Assembly (NCBI RefSeq): GCF_036242395.1
Contig: NZ_CP108458.1
Location: 248,001-312,000 of the forward strand
Length of the DNA: 64,000 bases
From: Kitasatospora sp. NBC_01266
GTDB lineage: Bacteria; Actinomycetota; Actinomycetes; Streptomycetales; Streptomycetaceae
Reading direction: 5' to 3'
Shown here: in pieces, positions 49,101 to 59,314 of the stretch
Layout: every line of letters starts with the position of its first letter
Position numbering within the stretch: position 1 is the first letter of the stretch
The notes under the pieces: model-generated
What the model saw: the letters and a program-made list of their open reading frames with translations, nothing else
Told to the model about the DNA's origin: nothing
Database searches by the model: none
Program-made: the position numbers and the translations under genes

Positions 49101-52100
49101 CCGCACAGCTCCGTACGCAACTCGCCGCCCAACTCCCCGACTACATGGTCCCCACCGCCATCGTGGTCCTGGACACGCTCCCCCTGACCGTCAACGGCAA
49201 GCTCGACCGCCGCGCCCTCCCCGCCCCCGACCTCACCACCACCACCCCGAACTACCGCGCCCCGTCCACCACACAGGAAACGGTCCTCTGCGAGGTCTTC
49301 GCCGAGGTCCTCGGCCTGCCCCAAGTCGGCCTCGACGACAACTTCTTCGAACTCGGCGGCCACTCCCTGCTCGCCGTCACCCTCGTCGAACGCATCCGCA
49401 CCCACGGCATCAACATCAACATCCGCGCCCTCTTCACCACCCCCACCGTCGCCGGCCTCACCACCGCCACCAGCACCGGAGCCAGCACCACCGAGATCAC
49501 CATCCCCCCGAACCTGATCCCCACCGACGCCCAGCACCTCACCCCCCAGATGCTCCCCCTGATCGACCTCACCCCCCACGAGATCGACCGCATCACCACC
49601 ACCTTCCCCGGCGGCGCACCCAACATCGCCGACATCTACCCCCTCGCGCCCCTCCAGGAAGGCATCTTCTTCCACCACCTGATGGCCACCGGTGAGGGCG
49701 GCGAGGACATCTACGTCATGCCGACCATGCTGACCTTCGATTCACGCGAGCGCCTGGACACCTTCCTCGGCGCACTCCAGCGCGTGATCGACCGGCACGA
49801 CATCCTGCGCACCGCCGTGCTCTGGCAGGACCTCGCCGAGCCGGTCCAGGTCGTCGCCCGTCAGGCCGCCCTCCCCGTCGAGCGGCACCAGCTCCACAGC
49901 GCGGACCCGGTGGCCGAGCTCTACGCCGCCTGCCCGGCGTCGATGGACCTGACCCGGGCGCCGCTGCTGCGCGCCCACATCGCCGCCGAACCGGGCAGCG
50001 ACCGCTGGCTGCTGCTGCTCCAGCGCCACCACCTGGTCACCGACCACACCGCGCTGGACGTGCTGCTGGCCGAGATCCAGGCGATCCTGGCCGGCGAAGA
50101 GGACCGGCTGCCCGCCCCGCTGCCGTTCCGTGACTTCGTCGCCCAGGCCCGCCTCGGCGTCTCCCGCGAGGAACACGAGAAGTTCTTCACCGAACTGCTC
50201 GGCGACATCACCGAACCCACCGCCCCCTTCGGCCTGCTGGACGTACGCGGCAACGGCAGCCGGGTGACGGAGGCCGAACTCCCGCTGACCGCCGAGCTGG
50301 CCGCGCGAGTGCGCGAGCAGGCCAAGGCGCTCGGCGTCAGCCCGGCCACCCTCTTCCACGTCGTCTGGGCCCGGGTCGTCGCCGCCACCGCCAACCGCGA
50401 CGATGTCGTCTTCGGCACCCTGCTCTTCGGCCGGATGAACGCCGGCAGCGGCGCCGACCGGGTGCCCGGCCTGTTCATCAACACCCTGCCGGTGCGCCTC
50501 TCCCTCCCGGGGATCAGCGCCCTGGCGGCGGTGCGCGCCATGCGCGGGCGGCTCGCCGACCTGCTGGTGCACGAGCACGCCCCGCTCGCGCTCGCCCAGC
50601 GGGCCGCCGGGATCGGTGGCTCAGCCCCGCTTTTCACCGCGCTGCTCAACTACCGCCACAGCCACGCCCCCGAGGACGGCACGGACGCCGGGCTGCCGGG
50701 GGTCGAGGCCGAGCACGGGCAGGACCGCACCAACTACCCGCTCACCATGGCGATCGACGACCTCGGCAGCGGGTTCCGGCTCTCCGTCCAGGCGATCGAC
50801 CCCATCGACCCCGAGTTGGTCTGCGCCCTGGCGCACACCGCCCTGCAGGGCCTGCTCACCGCACTGGAGAGCGCCCCCGACACCCCGTTGACCGAGATCG
50901 AGGTGCTCACCGAGGCACAGCGGCACACGGTGCTGACCGGGTGGAACGACACCGCCGTCGACACTCCCGCCGTGAGCCTGACCGAGCTGTTCGAGGCACA
51001 GGTGGCTCGGACCCCGGACGCGGTGGCGCTGGTGCAGGAGGACACCGAGCTGAGCTATGCCGAACTCAACGCCCGGGCCAACCGCCTGGCCCGCCTGCTC
51101 GCCGAGCGCGGGGTGGGCGCCGAGTCGCTGGTGCCGGTGCTGATGGGGCGTTCGGCGCAGCTGGTGGTCACGCTGCTGGCCGTGCTCAAGGCGGGCGGCG
51201 CGTACGTGCCGATCGACGCGCGGGCGCCCGAGGCGCGGATGGCGGTGGTGTACCAGGACGCGGGTGCCGGGCTGCTGCTGGTGGACGAGGTGACGCGCGA
51301 GCACGGATTCGTCCGGGACGTCGCGGCGACGGGCGCCGACGTGCTGGTGGTCGACGCGGCCACCGGAGCGGGTGACGCGTCGGACCTGGCGGTGCACAAC
51401 CCGGCGGTGCACAGCCTGCCCGATCAGCCGATGTACGTGATGTACACCTCCGGCTCGACCGGCGTGCCGAAGGGCATCGCCAACACCCACCGCGGCGTGG
51501 TGGAGCTGGTCTCGGACCGGTGCTGGCGGGAGACGGTGCCGCAGCGCGTGCTCTTCCAGTCCCCGCACGCCTTCGACGCCTCGACCTACGAGTTGTGGGT
51601 ACCGCTGACGGCGGGTGGCACGGTGGTGGTGGCCCCGGAGGGCCGGCTGGACGCGGCGGCGATCCGCTCGCTCAAGACCCGGCACCGGTTGACCCACCTG
51701 CACCTGACGGCCGGCCTGTTCCGGGTGCTCGCGGAGGACGACCCGGCCGCGTTCGCCGGCATCCACGAGGTGGGCACCGGCGGCGACATCGTCCCCGCGA
51801 CGGCAGTTCGGCGGGTGCTGGACGCCTGCCCCGGCATCGTGGTCCGCAACACCTACGGACCGACGGAGACCACGCTCTGCGCCACCCAGGTCCCGGTGGT
51901 CGACAGCGGGCAGGTGCCGCCGGTGCTGCCGATCGGCCGGCCGATGGACAACACCCGCGCCTACGTGCTGAACGACGCACTGCGGCCGGTGCCCGTGGGG
52001 ACGGCCGGCGAGCTGTACCTGGCCGGGACCGGCCTGGCGCGCGGCTACCTGGGCCGGGCCGACCTGACCGCGCAGCGGTTCGTCGCGGACCCGTTCGCCC

Positions 52101-52804
52101 CGGCCGGCGGCGGCGCGCGGATGTACCGCACCGGGGACCTGGTGCGGTGGACGGCCGAGGGGCAGTTGGAGTTCGTCGGACGCGCCGACGACCAGGTGAA
52201 GATCCGCGGCTTCCGGATCGAACTCGGCGAGGTCGAGGCCGTGTTGAGTGCCCACCCGGCGCTCGCCGACGCGGCCGTGATCGCCCGCGAGGACCGCCCG
52301 GGCGACAAGCGCCTGGCCGCCTACGCCGTCCTCGCCGACCCGGCCGACACCACGGTCACCGTGGACGACCTGCGCCGGTACCTGGCCGACTCGCTGCCGG
52401 ACTACATGGTCCCGTCGGCGGCCGTGCTGCTGCCGGCGCTGCCGCTGACCACCAACAACAAGCTCGACCGCAAGGCGCTGCCGGCCCCCGACCTCAGCTC
52501 GGCGGCTGCCCACCGGGCCCCGACCACGCCCCGTGAGCAGCAGTTGTGCGAGGCCTTCGCCCAGGTCCTGGGCGTGCCCGAGGTCGGCCTGGACGACAAC
52601 TTCTTCGAGCTGGGCGGGCATTCACTGCTGGCGACCCGGCTGGTCAGCCGGATCCGCACCGTACTGAACGTGGAACTGCCGATCCAGGCCCTCTTCGAGG
52701 CGCCGACGGTCGCCGGGGTGGGCGAACGGCTCGATGCACTGAACAAGCTCAACAAGAAGGCACGGCCCGCGTTCCGGGCAATGCGCGGGCAGAAGGAGTC
52801 CTGA
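40181..52804 (+). CDS. Four-module NRPS (C-A-T)x4
   Basis: 4207 aa. Domains by residue: C1 8-440 (HHVAGDG at 139), A1 455-935, T1 near 980, C2 1037-1470 (HHIAGDG near 1160), A2 1487-1970, T2 near 2013, C3 2073-2510 (HHIAGDG near 2199), A3 2530-3010, T3 near 3054, C4 3127-3575 (HHLVTDH near 3283), A4 3595-4095, T4 near 4140. Carrier motifs are (D/E)LGGHSLLA. By-eye codes: A1 DVWHLSLVDK (Ser), A2 DAFFWGVTFK (Ile/Val-like), A3 DATKMGHVGK (Asp-like, altered at 236 and 299), A4 DAYHGGTLCK (Dpg; canonical DPYHGGTLCK). C1 resembles the EntF/DhbF-type first condensation domain. C4 is divergent ([16 protein letters not shown] start), like dual epimerisation/condensation domains. There is no separate E domain or TE. 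The stop overlaps the next gene's ATG (TGATG). Confidence 0.95.
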   Translation: MSDIQSVTWPLMAGQSGVWFAQHLDPSNPSYQIAECLEIHGPVDPVLFETALRQLVAETDILRLRFVSNGAEVRQVVDPAPQSPLLVRDVSAEPDPWEAVQAWMRADLAQPVDLEHSGAYSMAIFTAGPERFYWYQRGHHVAGDGYSGSLLAGRVAEIYTALVEGRPTGDPLPPLRNLIEEDAAYRASEQFTEDRRYWTERFADHPEAVSLGGRFAPAAHTCIRHIEDLAPETAERVRTAARRLKTSLPVFVMAATALYTHRLTGAEDIVLGLPVAGRTTRLQRTTPGMLANLLPIRLTLRPDAGLADLTRQASSTMREALRHQRYRYEDLQRDLNLVGTGGARLFGSQVNVMAFDYDLRFAGHPSTAHSLTNGSVDDLSFVLYDRQGGRGMQLVVNANPAVYDAATAAEHAQRFARLLETLAAPDALELPLTRVDLLTPQERRRVLGEWNDTAVEVPAGTLPELFEAQAARTPDAVAVVFEGVQVGYGELNARANRLARLLVERGVGPESVVPVLMERSVELVVALLAALKAGGAYLPVDPDYPAERIAYVLGEANAPVVVTRELIDEASEFVTGDLVGRGLRPEHPAYVIFTSGSTGRPKGVVVPHAGIVNRLAWMQGQYQLTTSDRVLQKTPFGFDVSVWEFFWPLLEGATLVVARPGGHREPGYLAKLIQHQRVTITHFVPSMLQAFLAEPSAVSCTGLRAVLCSGEALPADLRDGLTHLLPNVPLHNLYGPTEASVDVTAWACADDTTSTTVPIGRPVWNTQLYVLDNTLQPVPAGVPGELYIAGIQLARGYLGRPALTAERFTADPHGPAGTRMYRTGDLARWRTDGTLEYLGRTDDQIKLRGFRIELGEIEAALAAHPAIAHAAVILREDTPGVRRLVGYAVPTSEFDTTDIRAHLAATLPEYMVPTTIVALDALPLTLNGKLDRRALPAPDLTPTTGRTPRTPQEALLCEVFSQVLGVPEVGIDDSFFDLGGHSLLATRLISRIRSTLDVELPIRALFEAPSVATLTQRLDDTSRRRPALTAGTRPEVLPLAFTQQRLWFLNELEGPNATYNIPLALQLTGDLDIAALDAALRDVVGRHEVLRTVFPAVDGQPHQQILTAEAAGSLLTATDFDEQAIIRAAAHAFDLAAELPLRAWLFSQSTDKHVLLVVVHHIAGDGWSTVPLARDLSTAYTARRTGQAPTWEALPVQYADYALWQRQLLGAPEDPASLLTEQLTYWRTALAELPEELTLPTDRPRPTTASHRGGDVELVVPAELRQRLQELAQAEGVTLFMVLQAALAVLISRLGAGTDIPIGTPVAGRTDETLHDLVGFFVNTLVLRTDLTGDPTFTELLHRVRETGLSAYAHQDIPFERLVEELAPTRSMARHPLFQVMLTLQNNTQAVVDLPGLEATVTAAGRPAAKFDLTFALDEESGTSGLHGSLTFAGDLFDAATAQQLADRFLRVLHTVAAEPHRPLHRVDILDSAERHRILTEWNDTAVEPVAGTLPELFAVQVARTPDAVAVLADGVELTYADLDTRSNGLARRLIAEGVGAEHGVAVLMERSADLVVALLAVVKAGGCYVPLDARYPLAHRRTIVAETGATVVLTDVTQHEQAAELGLTVLEVGTDSGDAVDVRCQASQLAYVMYTSGSTGRPKGVAITHRDVAALAMESRFASPDLARVLLHSPHSFDASTFELWVPLLTGRQIVVAPARDLTAASLARVVTEHRVTALFLTSGLFSLFADEDACCFAGLREVWTGGDVTSPVAVARVLASCPDTAVTNVYGPTETTTFATAHLVRDTRRALPIGRPLDNMRAYILDARLHPVPAGSIGELYLAGAGLARGYLDRPALTAERFVAAPFGTPGTRMYRTGDLARWNRDGEIEYAGRADQQVKLRGFRIELGEIETALVTHPAVAQAAVVVRADTPGDKRIVAYTVPTGELDVLAVRTHLAGLLPAYMVPSAIVPLDALPLTVNGKLDRRALPAPDLTPTTGRTPRTPREELLCELFAQVLGLPQVSIDDSFFDLGGHSLLATRLVSRIRTVLGVELPIRALFEASSVATLAERLDGAGQGRPALTAKPRPEAVPVSFAQQRLWFLGELEGPSATYNIPMALRLTGALDAAALHQALRDVTERHEVLRTVFPAVDGHPRQQVLPIDAVGPLLTVAETDGTDEPSIARAAAHTFDLRADVPLHAWLFSRSATEHVLLLVVHHIAGDGWSMDPLARDLSTAYTARLTGGTPTWEPLPVQYADYALWQRELLGSPEDPAGVLSQQLAYWQAALAELPEELALPTDRPRPAIASHQGGFVDLTVPAEVHQRLQELARTEGVTVFMVLQAALAVLLSRLGAGTDIPIGTAVAGRMDEGLHDLVGFFVNTLVMRTDLTGGPTFTELLRRVRETGLSAFAHQDVPFERLVEELAPARSMARHPLFQVMLTLQNNTQATVDLPGLTAAPMPTGPAAARFDLGFSLGEVFGPDGAPAGLTGLLTFAADLFDAMTAEQLAQRFVRVLTGVLAEPQSPVDQVEVLGGAERHRILTEWNDTAHEVPATTLHQLFEAQAARTPEAVAVAHDSAVLSYAELNTRANRLARLLAGRGMGPESLVAILMDRSAEVIVAMLAVLKAGGAYVPIDPDYPRDRIAYLLDDSHPQVLLTTSGCAGRAGELTDTQILLLDGLSLSDHSDENPDTAATPQHPAYVIYTSGSTGRPKGVLIPHAAVVNYVTRCAEAYPELSGSTLLHASISFDAGITGLYGALTTGGRVRIAALDEHLPEVLANEPLTFLKATPSGLSYLDALSDTHVPTGRLMVGGEAVQATQLQQWRHRHPHVAIVNHYGPTETTVGCTDHPLDTDELGTVVPIGRPMWNTRAYVLDAALRPVPTGVPGELYIAGTQLARGYLGRPSLTAERFIAAPFGAPGERMYRTGDLARWNHHGNLEYLGRTDDQIKIRGYRIELGEIEAALATQPGITQATVIVREDRLIGYVAATPDLDAAQLRTQLAAQLPDYMVPTAIVVLDTLPLTVNGKLDRRALPAPDLTTTTPNYRAPSTTQETVLCEVFAEVLGLPQVGLDDNFFELGGHSLLAVTLVERIRTHGININIRALFTTPTVAGLTTATSTGASTTEITIPPNLIPTDAQHLTPQMLPLIDLTPHEIDRITTTFPGGAPNIADIYPLAPLQEGIFFHHLMATGEGGEDIYVMPTMLTFDSRERLDTFLGALQRVIDRHDILRTAVLWQDLAEPVQVVARQAALPVERHQLHSADPVAELYAACPASMDLTRAPLLRAHIAAEPGSDRWLLLLQRHHLVTDHTALDVLLAEIQAILAGEEDRLPAPLPFRDFVAQARLGVSREEHEKFFTELLGDITEPTAPFGLLDVRGNGSRVTEAELPLTAELAARVREQAKALGVSPATLFHVVWARVVAATANRDDVVFGTLLFGRMNAGSGADRVPGLFINTLPVRLSLPGISALAAVRAMRGRLADLLVHEHAPLALAQRAAGIGGSAPLFTALLNYRHSHAPEDGTDAGLPGVEAEHGQDRTNYPLTMAIDDLGSGFRLSVQAIDPIDPELVCALAHTALQGLLTALESAPDTPLTEIEVLTEAQRHTVLTGWNDTAVDTPAVSLTELFEAQVARTPDAVALVQEDTELSYAELNARANRLARLLAERGVGAESLVPVLMGRSAQLVVTLLAVLKAGGAYVPIDARAPEARMAVVYQDAGAGLLLVDEVTREHGFVRDVAATGADVLVVDAATGAGDASDLAVHNPAVHSLPDQPMYVMYTSGSTGVPKGIANTHRGVVELVSDRCWRETVPQRVLFQSPHAFDASTYELWVPLTAGGTVVVAPEGRLDAAAIRSLKTRHRLTHLHLTAGLFRVLAEDDPAAFAGIHEVGTGGDIVPATAVRRVLDACPGIVVRNTYGPTETTLCATQVPVVDSGQVPPVLPIGRPMDNTRAYVLNDALRPVPVGTAGELYLAGTGLARGYLGRADLTAQRFVADPFAPAGGGARMYRTGDLVRWTAEGQLEFVGRADDQVKIRGFRIELGEVEAVLSAHPALADAAVIAREDRPGDKRLAAYAVLADPADTTVTVDDLRRYLADSLPDYMVPSAAVLLPALPLTTNNKLDRKALPAPDLSSAAAHRAPTTPREQQLCEAFAQVLGVPEVGLDDNFFELGGHSLLATRLVSRIRTVLNVELPIQALFEAPTVAGVGERLDALNKLNKKARPAFRAMRGQKES

Positions 52805-55800
52805 TGATCCCGGTTTCATTCGCACAGCAGCGCCTGTGGTTCCTGAGCGAGTTGGAGGGGCCGAACGCCACCTACAACATCCCGCTCTGCCTGCGGCTGA
52901 CCGGCACGCTGGACCCGCTGGTGCTGGATGCCGCACTGCGCGACGTGACCGCGCGCCACGAGGTGCTGCGCACGGTCTTCCCGGCCGTCGACGGGCAGCC
53001 CTGGCAGGACATCAAGGAGCCGGACTCGGTCGGCCCGCTGCTGACCGTGGTCGACGCGTCCGCCTTCGACGAAGCGGCGCTCAGCTCGGCGGTGGCCGGG
53101 GCCGCGCGCTGCGTCTTCGCGCTGGCGAGCGAACTCCCGCTCCGGGTCTGGCTGTTCTCGCGGAGCGCGACCGAGCACGTGCTGCTGCTGGTGGTGCACC
53201 ACATCGCCGGTGACGGCTGGTCGATGGGCCCGCTGGCCCGGGACGTCTCGCAGGCCTACCAGGCCCGGCTGGCGGGTCTCGCCCCGCAGTGGGAGGAACT
53301 GCCCGGCCAGTACGCGGACTACGCGCTCTGGCAGCGCGAGCTGCTGGGTGAGGAGGACGACCCGGAGAGCCTGCTCACCGAGCAACTGGCCTACTGGCGC
53401 TCGGCCCTGGCGGAGCTGCCGGAGGAGCTGGCGCTACCGGCCGACCGCCCGCGCCCGGCGGTCGCCGGCCACCGGGGCGGCACGGTCGAATTCACCGTCC
53501 CCGCCGAACTGCACAGCGGTGTCGTCGAGCTGGCGCGGGCCAAGGGCGGAACCGTCTTCATGGTGCTGCAGGCGGCGCTCGCCGTGCTGCTGTCGCGCCT
53601 GGGCGCCGGGACGGACATCCCGATCGGCACGGCGGTCGCCGGACGGATGGACGAGGGGCTGAACGACCTGGTCGGGTTCTTCGTCAACACGCTGGTGCTG
53701 CGCACCGACCTGTCCGGGGACCCGTCCTTCACCCAGGTGCTGAACCGCGCGCGGCAGGCCGGCCTCGGCGCGTTCGCCCACCAGGACGTGCCGTTCGAGC
53801 GGCTGGTGGAGGAGCTGGCCCCGGCGCGCTCGATGGCCCGCCACCCGCTCTTCCAGGTCATGCTCTCGCTGCAGAACAACGCCCGGCCGGCACTGGATCT
53901 GCCCGGCCTGACCGCCGAGCCGCTGGCCGCCGGGCAGGCCCCCGCCAAGTTCGATCTGGCCTTCACCTTCGGCGAGGAGTCCGGCGCGGGCGGCGTGCCG
54001 GCCGGGCTGTCCGGGAGCGTGACCTTCGCACTGGACCTCTTCGACCTCGAAACGGCCGAGCGGATCAGCGCACGCTTCGTCCGGGTGCTGCGGGCTGTGC
54101 TGGCCCAGCCGGACCGGCCCGTGTCGGCCGTCGAGGTGCTCGATGAGGTCGAGCGGCGGCGGGTGTTGGTGGAGTGGAACGACACCGAGCACGAGGTCCC
54201 CGCCGGTACGCTGCCGGAGCTGTTCGCGGCGCAGGTGGCGCGGACGCCGGACGCGGTGGCGCTGGTCTGCGGGGACGTGGAGTTGACGTTCGCGGAACTG
54301 GACGCACGCGCCAACGGGCTCGCCCGACGCCTGATCGCCGAGGGCGTGGGCGTGGGCGCCGAGCGCGGCGTCGCGGTGCTGATGGAACGCTCGGCCGACC
54401 TGGTGGTCGCGCTGCTGGCGGTGGTCAAGGCCGGCGGCTGCTACGTGCCGCTGGACGCGCGCTACCCGCTCGCCCACCGCCAGACCATCGTCGCGGAAAC
54501 CGGGGCGACGGTGGTCCTCACCGACACCACACTGCGCGAACAGGCGGCAGAACTGGGACTCACCGTCCTGGAGGTCGGCACGGACACCGGTGACGCCGTC
54601 GATGTGCGGTGCCAGGCAAGCCAGTTGGCGTACGTGATGTACACCTCCGGCTCCACCGGCCGCCCCAAGGGCGTCGCCATCACCCACCACGACGTCACCG
54701 CACTCGCGACCGACCGCCGATTCGCCGGCCCCGCCATGGAACGCGTCCTACTGCACTCCCCGCACTCCTTCGACGCCTCCACCTTCGAACTGTGGGTGCC
54801 CCTACTGACGGGCCGTCAACTCATCGTCGCCCCACCCGGCGACATCACCGCGGCCTCGCTCGGCCGCCTGATCACCGACCACGACATCACCGGACTCTGG
54901 CTCACCGCAGGCCTGTTCGCCCTCATCGCCGACGAAGACCCCCACTGCCTCCACGGCGTGCGCGAAGTATGGACCGGCGGCGACGTCGTCTCCCCCAACG
55001 CCGTCACCCGCGTGCAGACCGCCTGCCCCGGCACCACCGTCGTCAACGGCTACGGGCCCACCGAGACCACCACCTTCGCCACCACCCACACCGCCACCCA
55101 CCACCCCGGCCCCCTGCCCATCGGCCGCCCACTCGACAACACGCGCGCCTACCTCCTCGACGCACACCTGCGCCCCGTCCCCGAAGGCAGCACCGGCGAG
55201 CTCTACCTGGCCGGCGCCGGCCTCGCACGCGGCTACCTGGACCGCCCCGCCCTCACCGCCGAACGCTTCATCGCGGCACCCTTCGGAACCCCGGGCGAGC
55301 GCATGTACCGCACCGGCGACCTCGCCCGCTGGAACCGCGACGGCGAACTCGAATACGCCGGCCGCGCCGACCAGCAGGTCAAACTGCGCGGCTTCCGCAT
55401 CGAACTCGCCGAAATCGAAACCGTATTGACCGCCCACCCAACCATCGCGCAAGCCGCCGTCATCGTGCGCGAGGACAACCCCGGCGACAAGAGCCTGGTC
55501 GCCTACACCGTCCCAGCGGGCGAGTTGGACGTGCTCGCCGTGCGCACCCACCTCGCGGGCCTGCTGCCCGCCTACCTGGTCCCCAGCGCGATCATCGCCC
55601 TCGACACCCTCCCGCTGACCGTCAACGGCAAGCTCGACCGCCGCGCCCTGCCCGCCCCCGACCTCACCCCGACCACGCGCCGCGAACCCCGCACCCCGCA
55701 CGAGGAGGTCCTGGCCACGCTCTTCGCCGAGGTCCTCGCGCTGCCCCGGGTCGGCATCGACGACGACTTCTTCGACCTCGGCGGCCACTCCCTGCTCGCC

Positions 55801-56718
55801 ACCCGCCTGATCAGCCGCATCCGCACCACCCTCGGCGAGGAGCTGGCCTTGCGGGACCTGTTCGAGGCGCCCACCGTGGCCGACCTCGCGCAGCGGCTGA
55901 CGACAGGGGCCGAGCTCGGCGACAAGTTCGCCGAGCTGATGCCCCTGCGCCGCGAGGGCCAACTGCCGCCGCTGTTCTGCGTCCACGCCGGATACGGCGT
56001 CGCGCTGGGCTACAGCCGGCTGCTGCCCTACCTGCCCGACCGTCCGATCTACGCCCTCCAGGCGCGCAGCCTCGCCCGGGACGAGGGGCTGCCCGAGACC
56101 GTCGAGCAGATGGCCGCCGACTATGTGGCCCTCATCCGCGAGGTCCAGCCGTCGGGCCCGTACCACCTGCTGGGCCACTCCTTCGGCGGCCTGGTGGTCC
56201 ACGCCATCGCCGACCGGCTGCAGCGCCTCGGCGAGGAGGTGGCCGTGCTGGGCATCATGGACGCCTACCCGTACGCGACCTACACGGTGAAGGGCGCCGA
56301 GCGGGACGAGCAGGAGACGCTGGCGGTCTTCCTGGAGATGTTCCAGGTCGAACGCCCGAGCCCGGAGGGTGCGCCGCTCACCCGGGAGCAGGTGCTGCAG
56401 ACCCTGGTGGAGGCGTCCTTCTCCACCTTCTCCGCCGAGGACCTCGGCGCGATGGGCGACGCCTGGGAGCGCCACGTCCGGATGATGCGGGACTTCGAGC
56501 CCGCCCAGGTTCGCGGCGACGTACTCTTCTTCACCGCCGACCGCCGGCGCCCCGAGGGCACCCCGCCGGCCACCGTCTGGGCCCCGCACATCGAGGGCCG
56601 CATCATCGACCACCACCTGGACGCCACCCACCACGGCCTGATGGATCCCGAGCCCCTCGCCGAGATCGCCCGGGCGATCACCGAGTTCACGAAGGGACGA
56701 GGCCTGACCGACGCGTGA
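52804..56718 (+). CDS. Terminal NRPS module with thioesterase (C-A-T-TE)
   Basis: 1304 aa from the ATG at 52804, with AAGGAG upstream and one base overlapping the previous stop. C5 starts at [19 protein letters not shown] (HHIAGDG near 133). A5 is about 466-945 ([10 protein letters not shown] near 614), T5 near 990 ([12 protein letters not shown]). The type I thioesterase is from about 1052, with the nucleophile in GHSFGG (Ser near 1126) and a C-terminal His in LDATHHGLMDPE. The by-eye A5 code DAFWWGGTFK is close to Val (DAFWIGGTFK). It adds the fifth residue and releases the peptide by hydrolysis or cyclisation. A strong terminator follows. Confidence 0.95.
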   Translation: MIPVSFAQQRLWFLSELEGPNATYNIPLCLRLTGTLDPLVLDAALRDVTARHEVLRTVFPAVDGQPWQDIKEPDSVGPLLTVVDASAFDEAALSSAVAGAARCVFALASELPLRVWLFSRSATEHVLLLVVHHIAGDGWSMGPLARDVSQAYQARLAGLAPQWEELPGQYADYALWQRELLGEEDDPESLLTEQLAYWRSALAELPEELALPADRPRPAVAGHRGGTVEFTVPAELHSGVVELARAKGGTVFMVLQAALAVLLSRLGAGTDIPIGTAVAGRMDEGLNDLVGFFVNTLVLRTDLSGDPSFTQVLNRARQAGLGAFAHQDVPFERLVEELAPARSMARHPLFQVMLSLQNNARPALDLPGLTAEPLAAGQAPAKFDLAFTFGEESGAGGVPAGLSGSVTFALDLFDLETAERISARFVRVLRAVLAQPDRPVSAVEVLDEVERRRVLVEWNDTEHEVPAGTLPELFAAQVARTPDAVALVCGDVELTFAELDARANGLARRLIAEGVGVGAERGVAVLMERSADLVVALLAVVKAGGCYVPLDARYPLAHRQTIVAETGATVVLTDTTLREQAAELGLTVLEVGTDTGDAVDVRCQASQLAYVMYTSGSTGRPKGVAITHHDVTALATDRRFAGPAMERVLLHSPHSFDASTFELWVPLLTGRQLIVAPPGDITAASLGRLITDHDITGLWLTAGLFALIADEDPHCLHGVREVWTGGDVVSPNAVTRVQTACPGTTVVNGYGPTETTTFATTHTATHHPGPLPIGRPLDNTRAYLLDAHLRPVPEGSTGELYLAGAGLARGYLDRPALTAERFIAAPFGTPGERMYRTGDLARWNRDGELEYAGRADQQVKLRGFRIELAEIETVLTAHPTIAQAAVIVREDNPGDKSLVAYTVPAGELDVLAVRTHLAGLLPAYLVPSAIIALDTLPLTVNGKLDRRALPAPDLTPTTRREPRTPHEEVLATLFAEVLALPRVGIDDDFFDLGGHSLLATRLISRIRTTLGEELALRDLFEAPTVADLAQRLTTGAELGDKFAELMPLRREGQLPPLFCVHAGYGVALGYSRLLPYLPDRPIYALQARSLARDEGLPETVEQMAADYVALIREVQPSGPYHLLGHSFGGLVVHAIADRLQRLGEEVAVLGIMDAYPYATYTVKGAERDEQETLAVFLEMFQVERPSPEGAPLTREQVLQTLVEASFSTFSAEDLGAMGDAWERHVRMMRDFEPAQVRGDVLFFTADRRRPEGTPPATVWAPHIEGRIIDHHLDATHHGLMDPEPLAEIARAITEFTKGRGLTDA

Positions 56719-56725
56719 GACGCGT

Positions 56726-56760
56726 CCGGGGCGGGCGGGCGGACAACCCGCCCGCCCCGG
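56726..56760. terminator. Very strong bidirectional terminator after the NRPS genes
   Basis: A perfect 14-pair GC stem (CCGGGGCGGGCGGG with its complement) closes a seven-base loop, directly after the NRPS stop and before the convergent SGNH gene. Confidence 0.9.
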
Positions 56761-56786
56761 AACACGACGGGTCGGCCCGTCGGCGC

Positions 56787-57392
56787 TCAGACGTCGGTGA
56801 GTTCGCCCAGGCCGATGGTGCGGAGCGTGTGGTCGGCCATCTGCCGGTGGCCGACGGCGTTGGGGTGCGCGGGGTCGTCGAGCCACGGGATGGGGTCGCT
56901 GTCGGGGAAGCGGGCCAGCCAGTACGCCGCGTGGTCCACCAGCAGGGCACCGGTCTGCACGGCGATCTCACGCACGGCCTGGCAGTAGGCGGGCAGTTCG
57001 GCCCGGGCGGCGCGCCCGGCCAGGCTGACCAGGACGGGCGTGTGCAGCACGATCTGTGCGCCGCTGGTCCTGGCGATGATCGCGCTCATCGAGTCGCGGA
57101 ACTCGGCGAGGCCGTCCAGCCCGGCGCGGGCGTCGTTGGTGCCCAGCGAGATGGACAGCACGTCGGGATTGAACCGGCCGATCAGGTGGTCGTACGCGGC
57201 CAGCACGTCCCTGGCGCGCCAGGCGGACACGCCGGTGTTGACGACGACGTCGGTCAGCCGGTCCAGCTGCCAGCGGACGCGCTCGTGGACGTGCTCCACC
57301 CACCCCCGCGCACCGTGGGTGTGCAGGACGGCCTGGGTGATGCTGTCACCGGTCATCACCCAGGTCATCGGCTCGCCGGTGAGTTCGACCAT
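56787..57392 (-). CDS. Cytoplasmic SGNH/GDSL hydrolase
   Basis: 201 aa, ATG with AGGGGGACA upstream. Block I is VMTGDSITQA (Ser), block III is SLGTNDARAG (Gly, Asn) and block V is DDPAHPNAVGHRQMAD (Asp, His). No signal peptide. It converges on the NRPS operon; a tailoring or deacylation role for the peptide is possible, but such enzymes are common and it may be unrelated. Confidence 0.9.
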   Translation of the reverse strand: MVELTGEPMTWVMTGDSITQAVLHTHGARGWVEHVHERVRWQLDRLTDVVVNTGVSAWRARDVLAAYDHLIGRFNPDVLSISLGTNDARAGLDGLAEFRDSMSAIIARTSGAQIVLHTPVLVSLAGRAARAELPAYCQAVREIAVQTGALLVDHAAYWLARFPDSDPIPWLDDPAHPNAVGHRQMADHTLRTIGLGELTDV

Positions 57393-57726
57393 GTGACTGT
57401 CCCCCTGGGAGTTCCGTGTCCGACGGCGACGTTCTGCCGCGCCGCGAGAAGTTGATCATACGTATCCGCTGCTCCGGTAGTGAGCCGCCGCCTCCGCCCC
57501 ACCTGGCGCTCGTCCCCGGTCGGCTCGTACCTGACCATGCGTCAGGAAGCGCTCGCTCCCTCGCTCGATCGGCGCCCACCGGAAGCGCTCCGCCCAGCGC
57601 GGTGCCAGCGTTGTCGCTGTGCGCCCGCACGCGTGGCGGTCCGCCGAGCCGCACCGGCTGCGGCCGCCCGTGCCCGCCCCGGTGCTCGCCGCCGGACCCG
57701 TTCAGCCGGACCCGTCCAGGGGGCTG
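57393..57726. other. Divergent intergenic region
   Basis: 334 bases between the SGNH gene and the MFS gene. An AT-richer patch around 57445-57470 (AAGTTGATCATACGTATCC) is the likely promoter zone. No gene is supported. Confidence 0.5.
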
Positions 57727-59082
57727 ATGACGGGGCGAGGCCACCGGACACCGAAGCTGAGGAGAGGTTCGCTCTTGGACACACGACGACGGCCCCGCGG
57801 ACGCGGCAACGGGCGCGCGACCGGGCGAGGCGCCGCAGCCGGCGCGCGGCCGCTTCTGCGGTCCCTGGACAGCCCCAACTTCCGACTTCTCGCCATCGGC
57901 CAGCTGGCCTCCAACACCGGCACCTGGATGCAGAAGGTGGCCCAGGACTGGCTGGTCCTGAAGCTCTCCCACGGTGACGGTACGGCGCTGGGCATCACCA
58001 CCGCCCTGCAGTTCCTGCCGCTCCTGCTCCTCGGACCGTGCGGCGGGGTCCTGGTGGACCGGTGCCCCAAGCGGCCGATCCTGGTGGCGGTCCAGGCAGC
58101 CCTGTGCGTCCTGGCGCTGATCCCCGGGTTCCTGGCGGTGACCGGCACCGCGACGCTGGGGTCCGTCTACCTGCTGGCCCTGGTGCTGGGCCTGACGACG
58201 GTGGTCGAGAAGCCCGCCCTGCAAGCCTTCATCGCCGAGGCGGTCCCCCCGGCCGACCTGCTGAACGCCCTGGCCCTGAACAGCACGGCGCTCAACCTGG
58301 CCCGCATCGCCGGCCCCGCGCTGGCCGGCCCGGTCATCGCCGCCTTCGGCGTGGGACCCGCGTTCTTCCTCAACTCCGTCTCCTACGCCGTCGTGCTCGC
58401 CACCCTGCTGCTGATGGACACCGCCGCGCTGCGCACGCCGCCCGCCGCCGCCCGCGCCAAGGGCCTGGTACGCGCGGGACTGCGCTACGTGCGCGCCGAT
58501 CCCGATCTCGGCCTCACCCTCACCCTCGTCGCCTTCATCGGCGCGTTCGGCATGAACTTCCCCATCACCACCGCGCTGATGGCCACCCGGGTCTTCCACG
58601 CCCGGGCCGCCACCTTCGGACTCGGCGCCACGGCTCTGGCGGTCGGCGCGGTGGCCGGCTCGCTGCTCGCCGCCCACTACGGCCGCTGCGGACCGCGCTA
58701 CCTGGCCGCCACCGCCCTCGCCTTCGGGCTGTCGGAAACAGGCGCCAGCCTGACCACCAGCTACCCGGCCTTCCTGCTCATGCTGGTGCCGACGGGAACG
58801 GCGCTGCTGCTCGTCATGATCGCCGCGAAGGCCCGGATCCAGCTGGGCGTGGCCGACGAGATGCGCGGCCGCGTGACGAGCCTCTACATGGTCGCCTCGC
58901 TCGGCACCACCCCCCTGGTCGCACCCCTCATCGGCTGGATCTCGCAGGAAGCCAGCCCCCGGGCCGGACTGGCTCTGGGCGGGATCGCGTCAGCGGGGGC
59001 CGCCATGGCGATCGGTCTGCTGTACCGGCGCCTGCCGGCGGTCCGGCCGCCACTGACCTCGGGTGCGCTGCGGCCGGTCTGA
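57727..59082 (+). CDS. MFS exporter (EntS-like, DHA3 type)
   Basis: 451 aa from the ATG at 57727 (AGGGGG upstream); the frame is open from 57619. A basic Arg/Gly-rich N-terminus of about 45 residues precedes twelve helices beginning FRLLAIGQLASNTGTWMQKV. The family motif QDWLVLKLSHGDG..LGITTALQFLPLLLLGPCGG and the cytoplasmic loop DRCPKRPILV are present. Related proteins export siderophores and peptides, so it is the best candidate for exporting the NRPS product. Confidence 0.88.
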   Translation: MTGRGHRTPKLRRGSLLDTRRRPRGRGNGRATGRGAAAGARPLLRSLDSPNFRLLAIGQLASNTGTWMQKVAQDWLVLKLSHGDGTALGITTALQFLPLLLLGPCGGVLVDRCPKRPILVAVQAALCVLALIPGFLAVTGTATLGSVYLLALVLGLTTVVEKPALQAFIAEAVPPADLLNALALNSTALNLARIAGPALAGPVIAAFGVGPAFFLNSVSYAVVLATLLLMDTAALRTPPAAARAKGLVRAGLRYVRADPDLGLTLTLVAFIGAFGMNFPITTALMATRVFHARAATFGLGATALAVGAVAGSLLAAHYGRCGPRYLAATALAFGLSETGASLTTSYPAFLLMLVPTGTALLLVMIAAKARIQLGVADEMRGRVTSLYMVASLGTTPLVAPLIGWISQEASPRAGLALGGIASAGAAMAIGLLYRRLPAVRPPLTSGALRPV

Positions 59083-59159
59083 GCACCGCTGCACGCGTAC
59101 GAGGCACTCCTGCTCGCCGGGTGAGCAGGGTGAGCCGCCCCGGTCGCACCGCCGCGCCG

Positions 59160-59215
59160 CCGCACTGCCGCACTGCCGCACTGCCGCACTGCCGCACTGC
59201 CGCACTGCCGCACTG
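59160..59215. repeat. 8-bp tandem repeat (CCGCACTG x7)
   Basis: Seven perfect consecutive units follow the MFS gene by about 80 bases. The period is not a multiple of three and the tract lies outside coding sequence. Slippage would make it highly variable. Confidence 0.95.
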
Positions 59216-59314
59216 CCGACAGCGAAACAGCCAGACTCATGGGGAAACTGACGATCCGTCATATCGTCGAAGGCGACGGCGGCGGGCAGGAGTGAGTATC
59301 AGGAGCCGATCGGA

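Noticed and set aside
59160..59215. CRISPR-like repeat array
   Set aside because: Units are only 8 bp, contiguous and without spacers; no cas genes in the window.
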